From contig NC_085136.1 in NCBI RefSeq assembly GCF_035046485.1, positions 157,964,754 through 158,028,753 of the forward strand: a stretch of DNA of 64,000 bases, read 5' to 3'. Position 1 is the stretch's first letter, and every line of letters begins with the position of its first letter. Shown piece by piece: positions 36,201-44,453 of this stretch. The notes below the pieces were generated by a model. The model was not told the DNA's origin and made no database searches. It was given only the letters and a program-made list of their open reading frames with translations. The translations under genes and the position numbers were made by a program. Origin of the DNA: Aedes albopictus. Lineage: Eukaryota > Arthropoda > Insecta > Diptera > Culicidae.

Positions 36201-37442
36201 ATCGTGGCACGTTCTATTTCGGTGCCAACGAAATAAAAAGCAATTGAGAGACAGAGCTTGCGATCACGGTAGGTATTATAACTATATTTATTTGTAGCTT
36301 ATTCAACATTTCTTTTCATCATTTTAGGTTCAAGTCGTCGTAACCAACGTCACAGCCAGAGTTCCGACAGATTCCTTCGCTGCACCTTCCGGCTAACAGT
36401 GCTTGGGGCGATGCCACCCGATTCTTCGCGGCCGGAACGGAGATCACGGCTGACGCCGCTGCTCCTCGGCACTCTAGATAACTTTGGGCACTGCAACCCG
36501 CTTGTTTGCTGCCGGAGCGGAGATTCCGGCTGGCTCAGCTGCGCCTCCGCCTTGGCCTCGACGTTCCAACTGGAAAAGGCTGCCGAGACTCTGGCTTCCT
36601 GGAGGCATTATTTATCAACCGCTTGTTCACTGCTGGAGAGATTATGGCTGAATCCGCTGCTTCTCGAAGTCCCGATGTCCCGGCTGAGGAAAGACGGTGC
36701 CGGAAATGCGATGCTGGCAGGTATTAATGTGCGTGAAAATACGCGTTTATGTGTTTGTGTCTGTTTTCAACGAGGTTTCGAGTTGATCAATGTATCAACA
36801 AAAATATCTGTTTTTTTGTTGATTTGAATAAATACAATAATTATGTTCAAATTGTAAATAGAGCTTTATTTTTGAAAATGTTTAAAAAAAAAACAAGAAA
36901 AATATACGGCAATTATTATTATTTAATTTATTAGGTTTCATACATACATTCTATCGGAAAATTCAAATACAAATCATTACAAACAGCGAATGACAGTCAT
37001 AAGTTAAACTTATACTTTTTATTAATCGTATGTTATGCTGCTCATAACGCACACAAATGAGCTTCATAAGAAAAACGAAATGGCGAAAATGTATAACATT
37101 TTCTAATGAATTTATTATGAAATTTTTTTTTCGTGCAGATATTTCTGAAGAAAATTTGAGAGGAATACCCAACCAGAAGGTATACAAGTCCCGGAAGAAT
37201 CTCAGAAATTCATGGAGAAATCGCACGGACATATCATAATAAAAACAAAAAGAAATTCCGTGTCCATCAAACCCCCGGTTCCCCCACACACAATGAACCA
37301 CAACAGGAAGCAAAAATTTCCTTACCTTCAGCGGAAAGTATTTCGCCAATTTTTCACCCAATCCGGTCTCGAGCAAATCAACTATCACGTCGTTTTGTCC
37401 GCCGCAGAAGCGACAAACTTGGACCGATGCCGAAAACGCCAT
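30212..37442 (-). CDS. ZAD-C2H2 zinc-finger transcription factor (four coding exons)
   Basis: Coding exons on the minus strand: 37442-37326, 31752-31162, 31097-30483 and 30424-30212 (stop at 30212-30214), about 511 aa. Every junction has GT/AG and phase 0. Introns are 5573, 64 and 58 bp. Exons 1 and 2 together make an insect ZAD domain (CRFC at residues 10-13, CAEC at 51-54), a zinc-coordinating dimerisation module. Exon 2 then gives an acidic, low-complexity linker. Exons 3 and 4 carry about seven C2H2 fingers (residues about 269-465), among them CDQCGKSYTNSFNLENH, CDTCGKSFTSHKALRSH and CDVCEKSFAKKDSLRKH. The first finger lacks its final His and the fourth (YKCCEQTF) lacks the normal CxxC. 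It is probably a nuclear DNA-binding regulator with unknown targets. It starts head-to-head with Notchless. Single-copy orthology cannot be judged here. Confidence 0.88.
31098..31161 (-). other. Intron 2 of the ZAD zinc-finger gene
   Basis: A 64-bp intron, GTAAGA to TTTTTCAG, phase 0. Its size is typical for short mosquito introns. Confidence 0.85.
31938..32135 (-). pseudogene. R1-type gag knuckle fragment
   Basis: The minus strand reads GDCEDPDRSKLCRRCVGVYH, clearly related to DCKDPDMRKLCRRCRAEGH in copy 1 gag (about 908-965). It is an isolated scrap inside intron 1 of the ZAD gene. Confidence 0.6.
32170..33800 (-). pseudogene. RTE-clade RT, copy D, in intron 1 of the ZAD gene
   Basis: Minus-strand order: ECENFRAITVLNVAYKVIS (33725), GFVDSRSTTDQIFTVRQIL, LFIDF, RQGDGLACLLFNIALEG (about 33370-33320), then thumb and C-terminal sequence to about 32330 and a 3' region to 32170. 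Frameshifts break it repeatedly. A 308-bp hAT-like MITE (32801-33108) splits the thumb region. It is the same family as copies A-C and the scrap at 48960-49490. Confidence 0.7.
32801..33108. mobile_element. hAT-like MITE with 8-bp target duplication
   Basis: Ends CAGAGAAGTTGTTATAGAGA and its complement (about 29-bp TIRs, one indel), 308 bp long, flanked by GGTTTGCC at 32793-32800 and 33109-33116. The 8-bp duplication and CAGAG-type ends are typical of hAT. The host RT sequence is continuous without it. It has no open frame. Confidence 0.85.
34198..34318. mobile_element. Small MITE, copy 2 of 2
   Basis: The reverse-complement counterpart of 9470-9592, sharing GCATACGTTTGCGTGTGCGT and ACGCAAACCTCGACGGAACG with few differences. 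Confidence 0.6.
34345..34445. mobile_element. Palindromic MITE (GATTTCTTCACC family), unit 1
   Basis: About 100 bp, almost entirely self-complementary: GCGATTTCTTCACC at the left, GGTGAAGAAATTGGCC at the right, and GGCTTAA/TTAAGCC and TAAGCCAGG words between. It is the uninterrupted reference for units 2 and 3. Confidence 0.7.
34446..34795. mobile_element. Palindromic MITE, unit 2, interrupted
   Basis: The same element as 34345-34445, sharing the TTAGGG junction with its neighbours. It is split at its central TTAA by the 247-bp element at 34520-34766. Removing that and one TTAA restores a unit of about 100 bp. Confidence 0.7.
34520..34766. mobile_element. TTAA-targeted MITE
   Basis: Inverted ends GGCCGCACGGGACG and CGTCCCGTCCGGCC, 247 bp, with TTAA on both sides (34516-34519, 34767-34770). 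A TTAA duplication is characteristic of piggyBac-like insertion, though these ends do not begin with the CCC typical of piggyBac. It lies nested in palindromic MITE unit 2. Confidence 0.7.
34796..35577. mobile_element. Palindromic MITE, unit 3, interrupted
   Basis: The left half runs 34796-34850 (GATTTATTCACCTCGG...) and the right half about 35533-35577 (GTTTAACGCTTAAGCCAGGG...). Between them lies unrelated AT-rich sequence holding a 5'-truncated RTE copy. The three units form a short array joined by TTAGGG. Confidence 0.55.
34895..35490 (-). mobile_element. 5'-truncated RTE-type retrotransposon, 13-bp target duplication
   Basis: A 596-bp insert flanked by ACCGTTTAGTGTA (34882-34894 and 35491-35503). 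On the minus strand it encodes an intact RT C-terminus to the stop at 34929, including IAAANRAFYGLRSQL, LYGHEAWTL, GRLQWAGHVVRM and RGWPRTRWLHAVEEDL. It belongs to a different subfamily from copies B-D. The lack of disabling changes over 178 codons suggests a relatively recent dead-on-arrival insertion. Confidence 0.8.
36240..36830 (+). other. Possible spliced non-coding transcript or degenerate repeat
   Basis: A donor-like GATCACG|GTAGGT (36262-36275) and acceptor-like TTTTAG (36324-36329) flank a short intron-like stretch. The downstream block contains two to three diverged units of about 95 bp sharing CGGAGAT..CGGCTG and GCTGC words. The 142-codon frame at 36399-36827 resembles nothing known to me and lies on the opposite strand inside the ZAD gene intron. 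I do not call a protein. Confidence 0.25.
37326..37442 (-). CDS. Exon 1 of the ZAD zinc-finger gene
   Basis: The 39-codon exon begins MAFSASVQVCRFCGGQNDV and ends YFPLK before the donor GTAAGG. It supplies the first CxxC pair of the ZAD domain, and exon 2 at 31752 supplies the second (ACAECA). The ATG at 37442 has A at -3 and G at +4. An in-frame upstream reading exists but has no further ATG. Gene finders could easily miss this exon because 5.6 kb of transposons separate it from the rest. Confidence 0.85.
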
Positions 37443-37789
37443 CCTCGGCTGATAACGCACCGAAATTCCGCAAATTTAAATCTACACTGGCTGAGCTGCA
37501 GCCGACACCACAAGCGAAGATCGAAAATTTACTGTTTTGAGCGCTGTTCGACTGACGTTTATGATGGAAGCAAAGTTGTACAAAGTTGGGAAAAACATCG
37601 CACTTGGAGTGTAATCGTCGCCATCGCTGGACCCCTCGGCATTTTGCAAAACAAAATTCGTTCGTTCGCTCGCGGTTCGCTCGAACAGCACACACGTGTT
37701 TTTGTTTACTACCGTGGCAGTGGTTTTGTTTGCGCGGAATTCTTAGGACTTGATCTTTCGTCGGTTCCCAGGTTCAAAACGGCGACGAC
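37443..37789. promoter_or_regulatory. Bidirectional promoter between ZAD-ZnF gene and Notchless
   Basis: 347 bp separate the two divergent start codons. No TATA box is evident at a suitable position for either gene, as usual for housekeeping divergent pairs. Both 5' untranslated regions must lie here unless there are upstream non-coding exons. Confidence 0.6.
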
Positions 37790-39885
37790 ATGGATATAGA
37801 CGGTGAGGAAGAAACCCCACAAACGCACACTATCCAGGCAAGGTTCGTGTCGGATGTGGGAGTCGAGGCAGGGCCTCCGTTGGATTTGCCGGTGAACGTG
37901 ACCAAACAGCAACTGGAGTTGATTTTGAACGCTCTACTGAAGAATGTAAGTTCCTATGTGCGGGGAGGTCATACGAATTTCTAAATTGTTTTGTGTTCTA
38001 GGAGGAACAAACACCGTATTTATTCTTCATCAATGATGACGAAGTTCGTGACTCGATTCAACAAACGCTTGGCACCAAGCAGTTGGACGTAGAAAATGTA
38101 CTGGACATTGTCTATCAACCGCAAGCGGTTTTCCGCGTGCGGCCCGTCACCCGCTGCACAAGCTCAATGCCTGGTCATGCGGAAGCAATCGTGTCGCTTT
38201 CGTTCAGTCCCAACAGTTTGCATTTGGCCAGTGGTTCCGGAGATACGACCCTCCGACTGTGGGATTTAACAACCGAGACACCGCATTTCACCTGTACAGG
38301 ACACAGGAATTGGGTTTTGAGTGTGGCCTGGTCACCGGATTCGTTGAAGGTTGCATCAGCAGACAAGGCAGGAGAAATTCGAGTCTGGTGTCCCGACACC
38401 GGTAAACTGCTGGGACGTCCCCTGGTGGGTCACAAAAAGTGGGTTAGCTGCCTTAGCTGGGAGCCGTACCATAAGAACCCGGAGTGTCGGTATTTGGCCA
38501 GCGCAGGAAACGACAATGACGTAAGGATTTGGGATGTCGTGTTGGGAACTTGCACCAAGACGATAGCAGGTCACACCGCTCCGGTAACCGCGGTACGTTG
38601 GGGTGGCTCGGGTCTACTGTACACATCGTCCAGAGATCGCACCATCAAGATGTGGCGTGCAGAGGATGGCGTACTTTGCAAAACATTTACCGGACATGCT
38701 CATTGGGTCAACAATTTGGCATTGAACACCGACTACGTGCTACGTACCGGACCGTTCCACCCCGTTATGGATAGGAGTAAATCGTACTCGATGTCTGACA
38801 GTAAGTTACTTTCATTCATATTACAGTCCACGTTTGAACACAACACGCATTTGCATGTGTATTCGATAACTACAACATGTTTACGTACTTGTTATCACAT
38901 ATCGTCCAATAACTGCAACAAGTGACAGATGTGAAAGAGATGTATCGATTGCTGCAGAATGTAGCCGAATGCAGCGCATATTTCACTTTTTTTTATTTTC
39001 CAGAAACTGAAATGCAAAAATCCGCCCTAGAGCGCTACGAAAAGGTCTGTCCGGATGGGGTGGAATCGTTCGTTTCGTGTTCGGACGACTTCACGCTCTA
39101 TCTGTGGAAATCGAGCCAGAAGCAATTCATTACCAGGATGACCGGCCATCAGAATGTCGTGAACGATGTGAAATATTCGCCGGATGTGAAGCTCATCGCT
39201 TCTGCTTCGTTCGACAAGTCCGTGCGGTTGTGGCGCGCCGGTGACGGAGCGTTTATCTGTGCATTCCGCGGCCACGTGCAAGCCGTGTATACCGTGGCGT
39301 GGTCAGCTGACTCCAGACTAATCTTGAGCGGGAGCAAGGACTCTACCTTAAAGGTGTGGAGTGTGAAGGAAAGGAAACTGGCACAGGAGTTGCCCGGGCA
39401 TGCCGACGAAGTGTTCGGAGTTGATTGGGCCCCTGATGGTTCCAGGGTTGCTTCTGGTGGAAAGGACAAGGTGTTGAAATTGTAAGTGTAAAAACAGTTA
39501 TATATTCAAACGACAGTTAAATGAGTACATCAGACGTTCGATATGTACAGTATTCGCTCGATAACTGGACTATCACGGCTAGCAAGAGCGCTGCTTGATA
39601 ACTGAAATCAATTGTTATAAGTAGTAGGTTATAATTATCCAGACGAGTTGCAGCTGTAATATCGTTTTTTCGTCATTTGATCGGATTACGGTTATCGAAT
39701 GTTTATTGTACACAATTAATTACCGAATCAACGATTTTTTAATGCGATGCCATGAACCGTCCCTGAAGAGACGACATTCCTAAGTTGCTGCTGGCGACAA
39801 ACGCTAACTGCATATGCCAATTTTGTGTCAAGCCACAATACATACTAACATTTTTTATATCTTTCCTTCCAGGTGGACATACTGA
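37790..39885 (+). CDS. Nle: Notchless protein homologue (NLE1/Rsa4 family), four coding exons
   Basis: Coding exons 37790-37945, 38002-38800, 39004-39481 and 39873-39885, with GT/AG introns of phase 0, 1 and 2. The last exon adds only the end of KLWTY and the stop. The product is 481 aa, close to the 485 aa of human NLE1. Residues about 15-90 form the N-terminal ubiquitin-like NLE domain; from residue 108 (MPGHAEAIVSLSFSPN) come about eight WD40 repeats, for example SGSGDTTLRLWDL and SASFDKSVRLWRAGDGA. Family role: a nucleolar/nuclear factor that binds pre-60S ribosomal particles and, through the NLE domain, the AAA-ATPase Midasin/Rea1. It was first named in Drosophila as a Notch-activity modifier. 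It has intact exons and is TE-free except for a small MITE in intron 3. Head-to-head with a ZAD zinc-finger gene. Confidence 0.96.
39548..39708. mobile_element. pogo-like MITE in Notchless intron 3
   Basis: A 161-bp segment flanked by TA, starting CAGTATTCGCTCGATAACTG and ending in a related inverted sequence (GGTTATCGAATGTTTATTG, imperfect). TA duplications and CAGTA-type ends containing TCGATAACT suggest the pogo/Tigger group, and the ends resemble those of the MITEs at 54446 and 56550. Confidence 0.5.
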
Positions 39886-40073
39886 ACCGAGTACAGTAGT
39901 CTATATATTTTTACTCTAATAAGTATAAAAATCGTAACAATTGCTTTTAAGTCAAAGTCCTTACACAAAGAAATATAATCCATTGTGCTGTACAGTGTAC
40001 ACATTTGATATTGTTCTTGTTAGTTTATTTAATATCACAATCACAATCGCTACCGGGTAATTTAGTCGTCAAA

Positions 40074-40422
40074 TAACGGCCGTTTGGCTGTAAGGGTCAT
40101 TTGGCCGACCGCCATTGAACTGAAAAAGGAGTGATGAACTCGAAAGAACAGCCTATGATTCGAAGAAGGAAAAAATCTCTGTCAAAAATATTAACAGATG
40201 CAACGCCTACTAATCCGGTTGTGTTTGAGCTAGATAGAATGGTCCACTGCACAAATTTATGCTGGCCTGCTTACTCCCACAGATAATTTGACGTTTGAGC
40301 GGTGCCGATAATATCGGCAGCTAGAATATTATCCAGAGTTTGTCTGTGCCTCTAAATTCTTTTGATCATAATTCGGCCAAATGGCATTTGGCAAAATGGC
40401 GTTCGGCCAAAGGGCCGTATAC
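40074..40422. mobile_element. Foldback element with TTTGGCC/GGCCAAA words
   Basis: The left arm (ACGGCCGTTTGGCTG, CATTTGGCCGACCG) is answered by an inverted right arm (TTCGGCCAAATGGC, GTTCGGCCAAAGGGCCGT). The core is non-coding. The design, repeated short words at both ends, is the same as in the 15810-16866 element. Confidence 0.5.
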
Positions 40423-40431
40423 CGGTTCAAT

Positions 40432-41148
40432 AGGAGGCAATCAGTGAAGTACTAGATTGAAAGTAGTGAGCTGGATTTTTGTATGGTGAGATGATCAATA
40501 GGAAGCAATCAGCGAAGTACTAGATTGAAAGTAGTGAGCTGGATTTTTATATGGTGAGATGATCAGTTCTCCGTTTCTGCAATGAAATGGTGCAAACAGC
40601 GTGGGTTATATGATTCCTTGCCTAATTTGATGCTGTTTGAGCAAAAGTTTGGATAACTGTGTTGTTGAAGTTGCAAGAAATAAATAATACAACAACACAG
40701 TTACCCAAACTTTTGCTCAAACAGCATCAAATTAGACAAGAAATCATATAACCCAAGCTGTTTGCACCATTTTATTGCAGAAACGGAGAACTGATCATCT
40801 CACCATACAAAAATCCAGCTCACTACTTTCAATCTAGTACTTCACTGATTGCTTCCTATTCTCCATTTCTGCAATGAAATGGTGCAAACAGCGTGGGTTA
40901 TATGATTTATTGACTAATTTGATGCTGTTTGAGCAAAAGTTTGGATAACTGTGTTGTTAAAGTTGCAGGAAAAAATAATACAACAACACAGTTATTCAAA
41001 CTTTTGCTCAAATAGCATCAAATTAGCCAATAAATCATATAACCTACGCTGTTTGCACCATTTCATTGCAGAAATGGAGAATTGATCATCTCACCATACA
41101 AAAATCCAGCTCACTACTTTCAATCTAGTACTTCACTGATTGCCTCCT
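40432..41148. mobile_element. Foldback MITE, outer copy (self-nested)
   Basis: TIRs begin AGGAGGCAATCAGTGAAGTA and extend through the whole arm, so the element is nearly palindromic. It is flanked by AT on both sides (40430-40431, 41149-41150). It contains a second copy of itself (40500-40857). Subtracting that copy and one AT leaves 357 bp, against 358 bp for the inner copy. Confidence 0.85.
40500..40857. mobile_element. Foldback MITE, inner copy
   Basis: A 358-bp copy starting AGGAAGCAATCAGCGAAGTA, ending GATTGCTTCCT, flanked by AT (40498-40499, 40858-40859). The opposite arm of the outer copy (about 41075-41095) preserves the uninterrupted target sequence. The arms pair over about 170 bp. 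Confidence 0.85.
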
Positions 41149-41239
41149 ATTGTATGCTGATTAATTTCGCTCTGATTTTGGAGTTATTTAACTTTAATTT
41201 ATAACTTTGTTGAACAAAATTCTGTCACGTAGCTTTATA

Positions 41240-42036
41240 CAAATCCACCCGGTACTGGTTTTGCAGAGTTTTGAATTTGAAAAGCTGACCCCGTAGCATC
41301 CGTAGTCTTAGTAAAGGTACTCAAAAAGGGTGGCCTGATTGTATGCGATAATTGGCGGGGTATCATGTTGCTGTGCATCGTTCTCAAAGTCCTCTGCAAA
41401 GTGATTCTTAACCGGGTACAGGAGAAGATTGACGCAATTCTCCGACGGCAGCAAGCAGGATTCCGTGCCAAACGATCCTGTGTGGACCATATTGCCACGC
41501 TCCGTATCATTCTGGAGCAAATCAATGAATTCCAAGAGTATCTCTACCTGGTGTTCATTGATTGCGAGAAAGCTTTCGACCGTCTCAATCACGAAAACAT
41601 GTGGGGAGCCCTTAGGCACAAGGGTGAACCCGAGAAAATCATCGGCCTTATTGAAGCACTGTACAGGGCATTTTCGTGCAGAGTACTGCACTTGGTACTG
41701 CACAATGGTGTCTTGTTCGATCCCATCCGGGTCGTTGCTGGAGTGAGGCAAGGATGTATACTATCACCGTTACTGTTCCTCATCGTAATCAACGAGATCC
41801 TGGTAGATGCGATTGATCGGGAACTAAATCGTGGATTGCTGTGGCAGCCCATTGTTACCATGGAGCACCTAAATGACTTCAAATGCGCTATATCGCCTGC
41901 TGTGATCATTCTCTTTATTTAGTACATCTTATATCTCACAGCCTCCAATATATTGGTAGCCAAATGGCGGCCAAGCCGATGGAGGCACCAATATCGATAT
42001 AGGTGCACGGATCAAGAAAGCGAGGGCTGCTCTTGC
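41240..42036 (+). pseudogene. Non-LTR reverse transcriptase, left part (split by Copia)
   Basis: The RT-like frame 41365-41922, extended at both ends in other frames, shows DNWRGIMLL near the start, RQQAGFRAKRSCVDHIATLR, YLVFIDCEKAFDRLNHENM (catalytic D in RT block A) and VAGVRQGCILSPLLFLIVIN. An indel near 41880 removes the FADD region. The last codons before the Copia element read KKARAA and continue with LASLRNVWKN at 46443. The clade is uncertain (RTE/CR1/I-like grouping). Confidence 0.7.
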
Positions 42037-42180
42037 TGATAAGAAACACGATGTTAACTAGTTCACGGTTTATTGGAGAAAGAGAAAGAGTTCAGGTACA
42101 GGGGTGGTATATATAATGGGATTCAAATTCTCATAGCCTACTACTATTTATGGGTCTATTACTAACTCTTATTTCTAACA
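42037..42180 (-). repeat. Copia 3' LTR
   Basis: 144 bp, TGTTAGAAATAAGAG to CTTATCA on the minus strand. It contains a TATATA run and the last codons of the pol frame. Sequence identical to the LTR at 46299-46442 on visual comparison. Confidence 0.95.
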
Positions 42181-44429
42181 CCCCCTCTTAGACCCAGTGT
42201 GGATCGATGCTTCAGGAAAGCTGGACCAGGTAGGCCCTTCGTGAAGACGTCCGCCAATTGATCTCCAGTCGGGATGTACTGAAGCTTGATGACGTCATTC
42301 TGGATGCACTCTCTGATGAAGTTGTAACGAATGTCCAAATGCTTCATCCGCTTCTGGTCCCGGGGTTCTTCGGCAATGTGAATACAGGACTGGTTGTCCT
42401 CGTGAATCACCAAAGGAACGTCAAGATTCACTCCAAACTCGGTGAGGAGATTCCGCAACCAGATTGCTTCGCACGATGCTTGGCTGAGGGACACGTACTC
42501 CGCTTCTGTAGACGACAACGAGATCGTCGCTTGCTTCCGTGTAGTCCACGATACTGTGCTACCATAGACTTGAAACACGTAACCACTGGTGGAGCGACGG
42601 TCGTCCATGTCACTGCCCCAGTCCGCATCCGCAAATCCAACGAGTGGATCGGCATCAGTGTTGCGTCGATATTCCAGGCACAGATGCTTGGTCCCTTGAA
42701 GGTATCGCAACACGCGTTTGAGGTGGCTCCAGTGCTCATCGGTCGCGCCACTCTGGAAGCGGCTCAGGAAGTTCACCGCGATGCTAATGTCCGGACGAGT
42801 CGATAACATCAGATAGGTCAGACAACCTATTAGCTCTCGGTAGGGATGCTGGGTCGCTTCCTCGTTATCCTTCTTCCTCGTCAGTTTTTGGTTGGCGTCC
42901 AATGGAGTCATCGCCGGCTTGCAGTTGTCCATCCCGAAACGCTTTAACAGAGCAGAAATGTATTTAGCTTGATTCAATCGCAACGTACCTTCTTCCATGT
43001 TGTACTGAATCCGCATGCCCAGGAAGTTTTTCAGCTCCTGCATGTCGTCCATCTCAAACTCGCTTTTCATCTTTCGTTTAATCCGTTGAATCTCTTCCAG
43101 GGAACTTGATGCCAAAACGATGTCATCGACGTATAGGACTAGGTACGTCCACACGCCGTTCGCCTTCCTCGTGTACAGGCAGCTGTCGTACTGTGAGCGT
43201 TGGAACCCGAGCTTCAGGATGAAACTGTTGAAACGCTCATTCCAACTACGTGGTGCCTGCTTCAGGCCGTACAAGGATTTGTTCAGCCTGCACACCTTGT
43301 TCCCCCTCTCAAATCCTGGTGGCTGCCGCATGTAGACGGTTTCCGTCAAGTTTCCGTTGAGGAACGCCGTCCGCACATCCATCTGGTGCAAATGGAGGTT
43401 CTTCTGCACCGCCACCGCCAGCAGGGTCCTGACGGTTGTCATCCGGACCACGGGAGCATACGTTTCCTGGTAGTCGTAGCCTTGTCGTTGGGAACACCCT
43501 TTGGCCACGAGCCGAGCTTTGTACCTGTCGATTGAACCGTCATCACCGTATTTAATTTTAAATACCCACTTGCAGGGAACCGGTCGAACACCAGTTGGTA
43601 GGTCCACGAGATCCCAGGTACGATTCTTCTCGAGCGCATGCATCTCGTCGTCGATCGCACGCTTCCATTCCGGCCAATCATCACGCTTCCGGAGTTCATT
43701 GATGTCGTCCGGCAATGCTTCCACGTAGTTCTCTGCATTCAACGCAAACGCCATGCAGACGTCGAAGTCGGAAAAACGAGCAGGTGGCCTGCGAAGCCGA
43801 TCGCTTCGCCGAACTGGAACTTCGTCATCCTCGGCGCTTCCAAACTCGTCAGCTGATGAATCGCAACCACCAGCAGCTCCATCTTCCGTTTCTTCGATCG
43901 CTGGTTCGGAATTTGGTTCAGGATTCGCTTCACGTCGCAGATTTGGCCGTTCTTCCAACGGTTCTAGACGGTCGGACACCAGGTGGTCGTTAGTGTGCAC
44001 TTCCACCCGACGCTTCGATTCCGACTCTTCAACGACTACGTCCCGAGCGATGGTGATCCTTCGCCGTACAGGATCCCATACACGATATCCGTTGACACCG
44101 TATCCGACGAGGTAGCAAACTTGACTCTTCGCATCGAGCTTCGTCCGCTTCTCCTTGGGAACGTTACAGAATGCCTTGCTTCCAAAGACTCGCAGTCTGG
44201 ACACATTTGGCTTGTGCCCAAACCACATCTCGTACGGGGTTCTATTTTCGGCCAAGGCAGTAGTAGGGCTCCGGTTGATCAAATGTACCGCGGTCAGAAC
44301 CGCCTCGTTCCACATCGACCGCTTGAAGCCCGCATCGTCTAGCATCGACCGCGCTCGTTCCATAATGGTCCTGTTCATCCGTTCTGCGACGCCGTTCTGT
44401 TGCGGCGTATATGGCACAGTTGGCTCCAT
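42162..44429 (-). CDS. Copia pol: integrase C-terminus, RT and RNase H
   Basis: A 755-codon open frame continuing the upstream gag-protease-integrase frame after a single TAA and eight further codons; the listed ATG is simply the first Met after that stop. It begins with the integrase end (YTPQQNGVAERMNRT, catalytic Glu region), then a variable linker, RT from about residue 260 with the copia-type box LVLYVDDIVLASSS (about residue 434), and RNase H with FADADWGSDMDDRRSTSGYVF-type motif (about residue 603) and ALTKGLP-like tail. No other disabling change is visible. The stop codon falls inside the 3' LTR. Confidence 0.92.
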   Translation of the reverse strand: MEPTVPYTPQQNGVAERMNRTIMERARSMLDDAGFKRSMWNEAVLTAVHLINRSPTTALAENRTPYEMWFGHKPNVSRLRVFGSKAFCNVPKEKRTKLDAKSQVCYLVGYGVNGYRVWDPVRRRITIARDVVVEESESKRRVEVHTNDHLVSDRLEPLEERPNLRREANPEPNSEPAIEETEDGAAGGCDSSADEFGSAEDDEVPVRRSDRLRRPPARFSDFDVCMAFALNAENYVEALPDDINELRKRDDWPEWKRAIDDEMHALEKNRTWDLVDLPTGVRPVPCKWVFKIKYGDDGSIDRYKARLVAKGCSQRQGYDYQETYAPVVRMTTVRTLLAVAVQKNLHLHQMDVRTAFLNGNLTETVYMRQPPGFERGNKVCRLNKSLYGLKQAPRSWNERFNSFILKLGFQRSQYDSCLYTRKANGVWTYLVLYVDDIVLASSSLEEIQRIKRKMKSEFEMDDMQELKNFLGMRIQYNMEEGTLRLNQAKYISALLKRFGMDNCKPAMTPLDANQKLTRKKDNEEATQHPYRELIGCLTYLMLSTRPDISIAVNFLSRFQSGATDEHWSHLKRVLRYLQGTKHLCLEYRRNTDADPLVGFADADWGSDMDDRRSTSGYVFQVYGSTVSWTTRKQATISLSSTEAEYVSLSQASCEAIWLRNLLTEFGVNLDVPLVIHEDNQSCIHIAEEPRDQKRMKHLDIRYNFIRECIQNDVIKLQYIPTGDQLADVFTKGLPGPAFLKHRSTLGLRGGVRNKS
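42181..42190 (-). promoter_or_regulatory. Copia polypurine tract
   Basis: The minus strand reads TAAGAGGGGG directly before the 3' LTR, the expected primer site for plus-strand DNA synthesis. Confidence 0.8.
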
Positions 44430-44453
44430 GACGATTCCTGCTTCCTCACAAAA

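Noticed and set aside
36399..36827. 142-codon plus-strand open frame
   Set aside because: It has no recognisable family, contains diverged internal repeats and lies in an intron on the opposite strand; kept only as a low-confidence transcript-like region.
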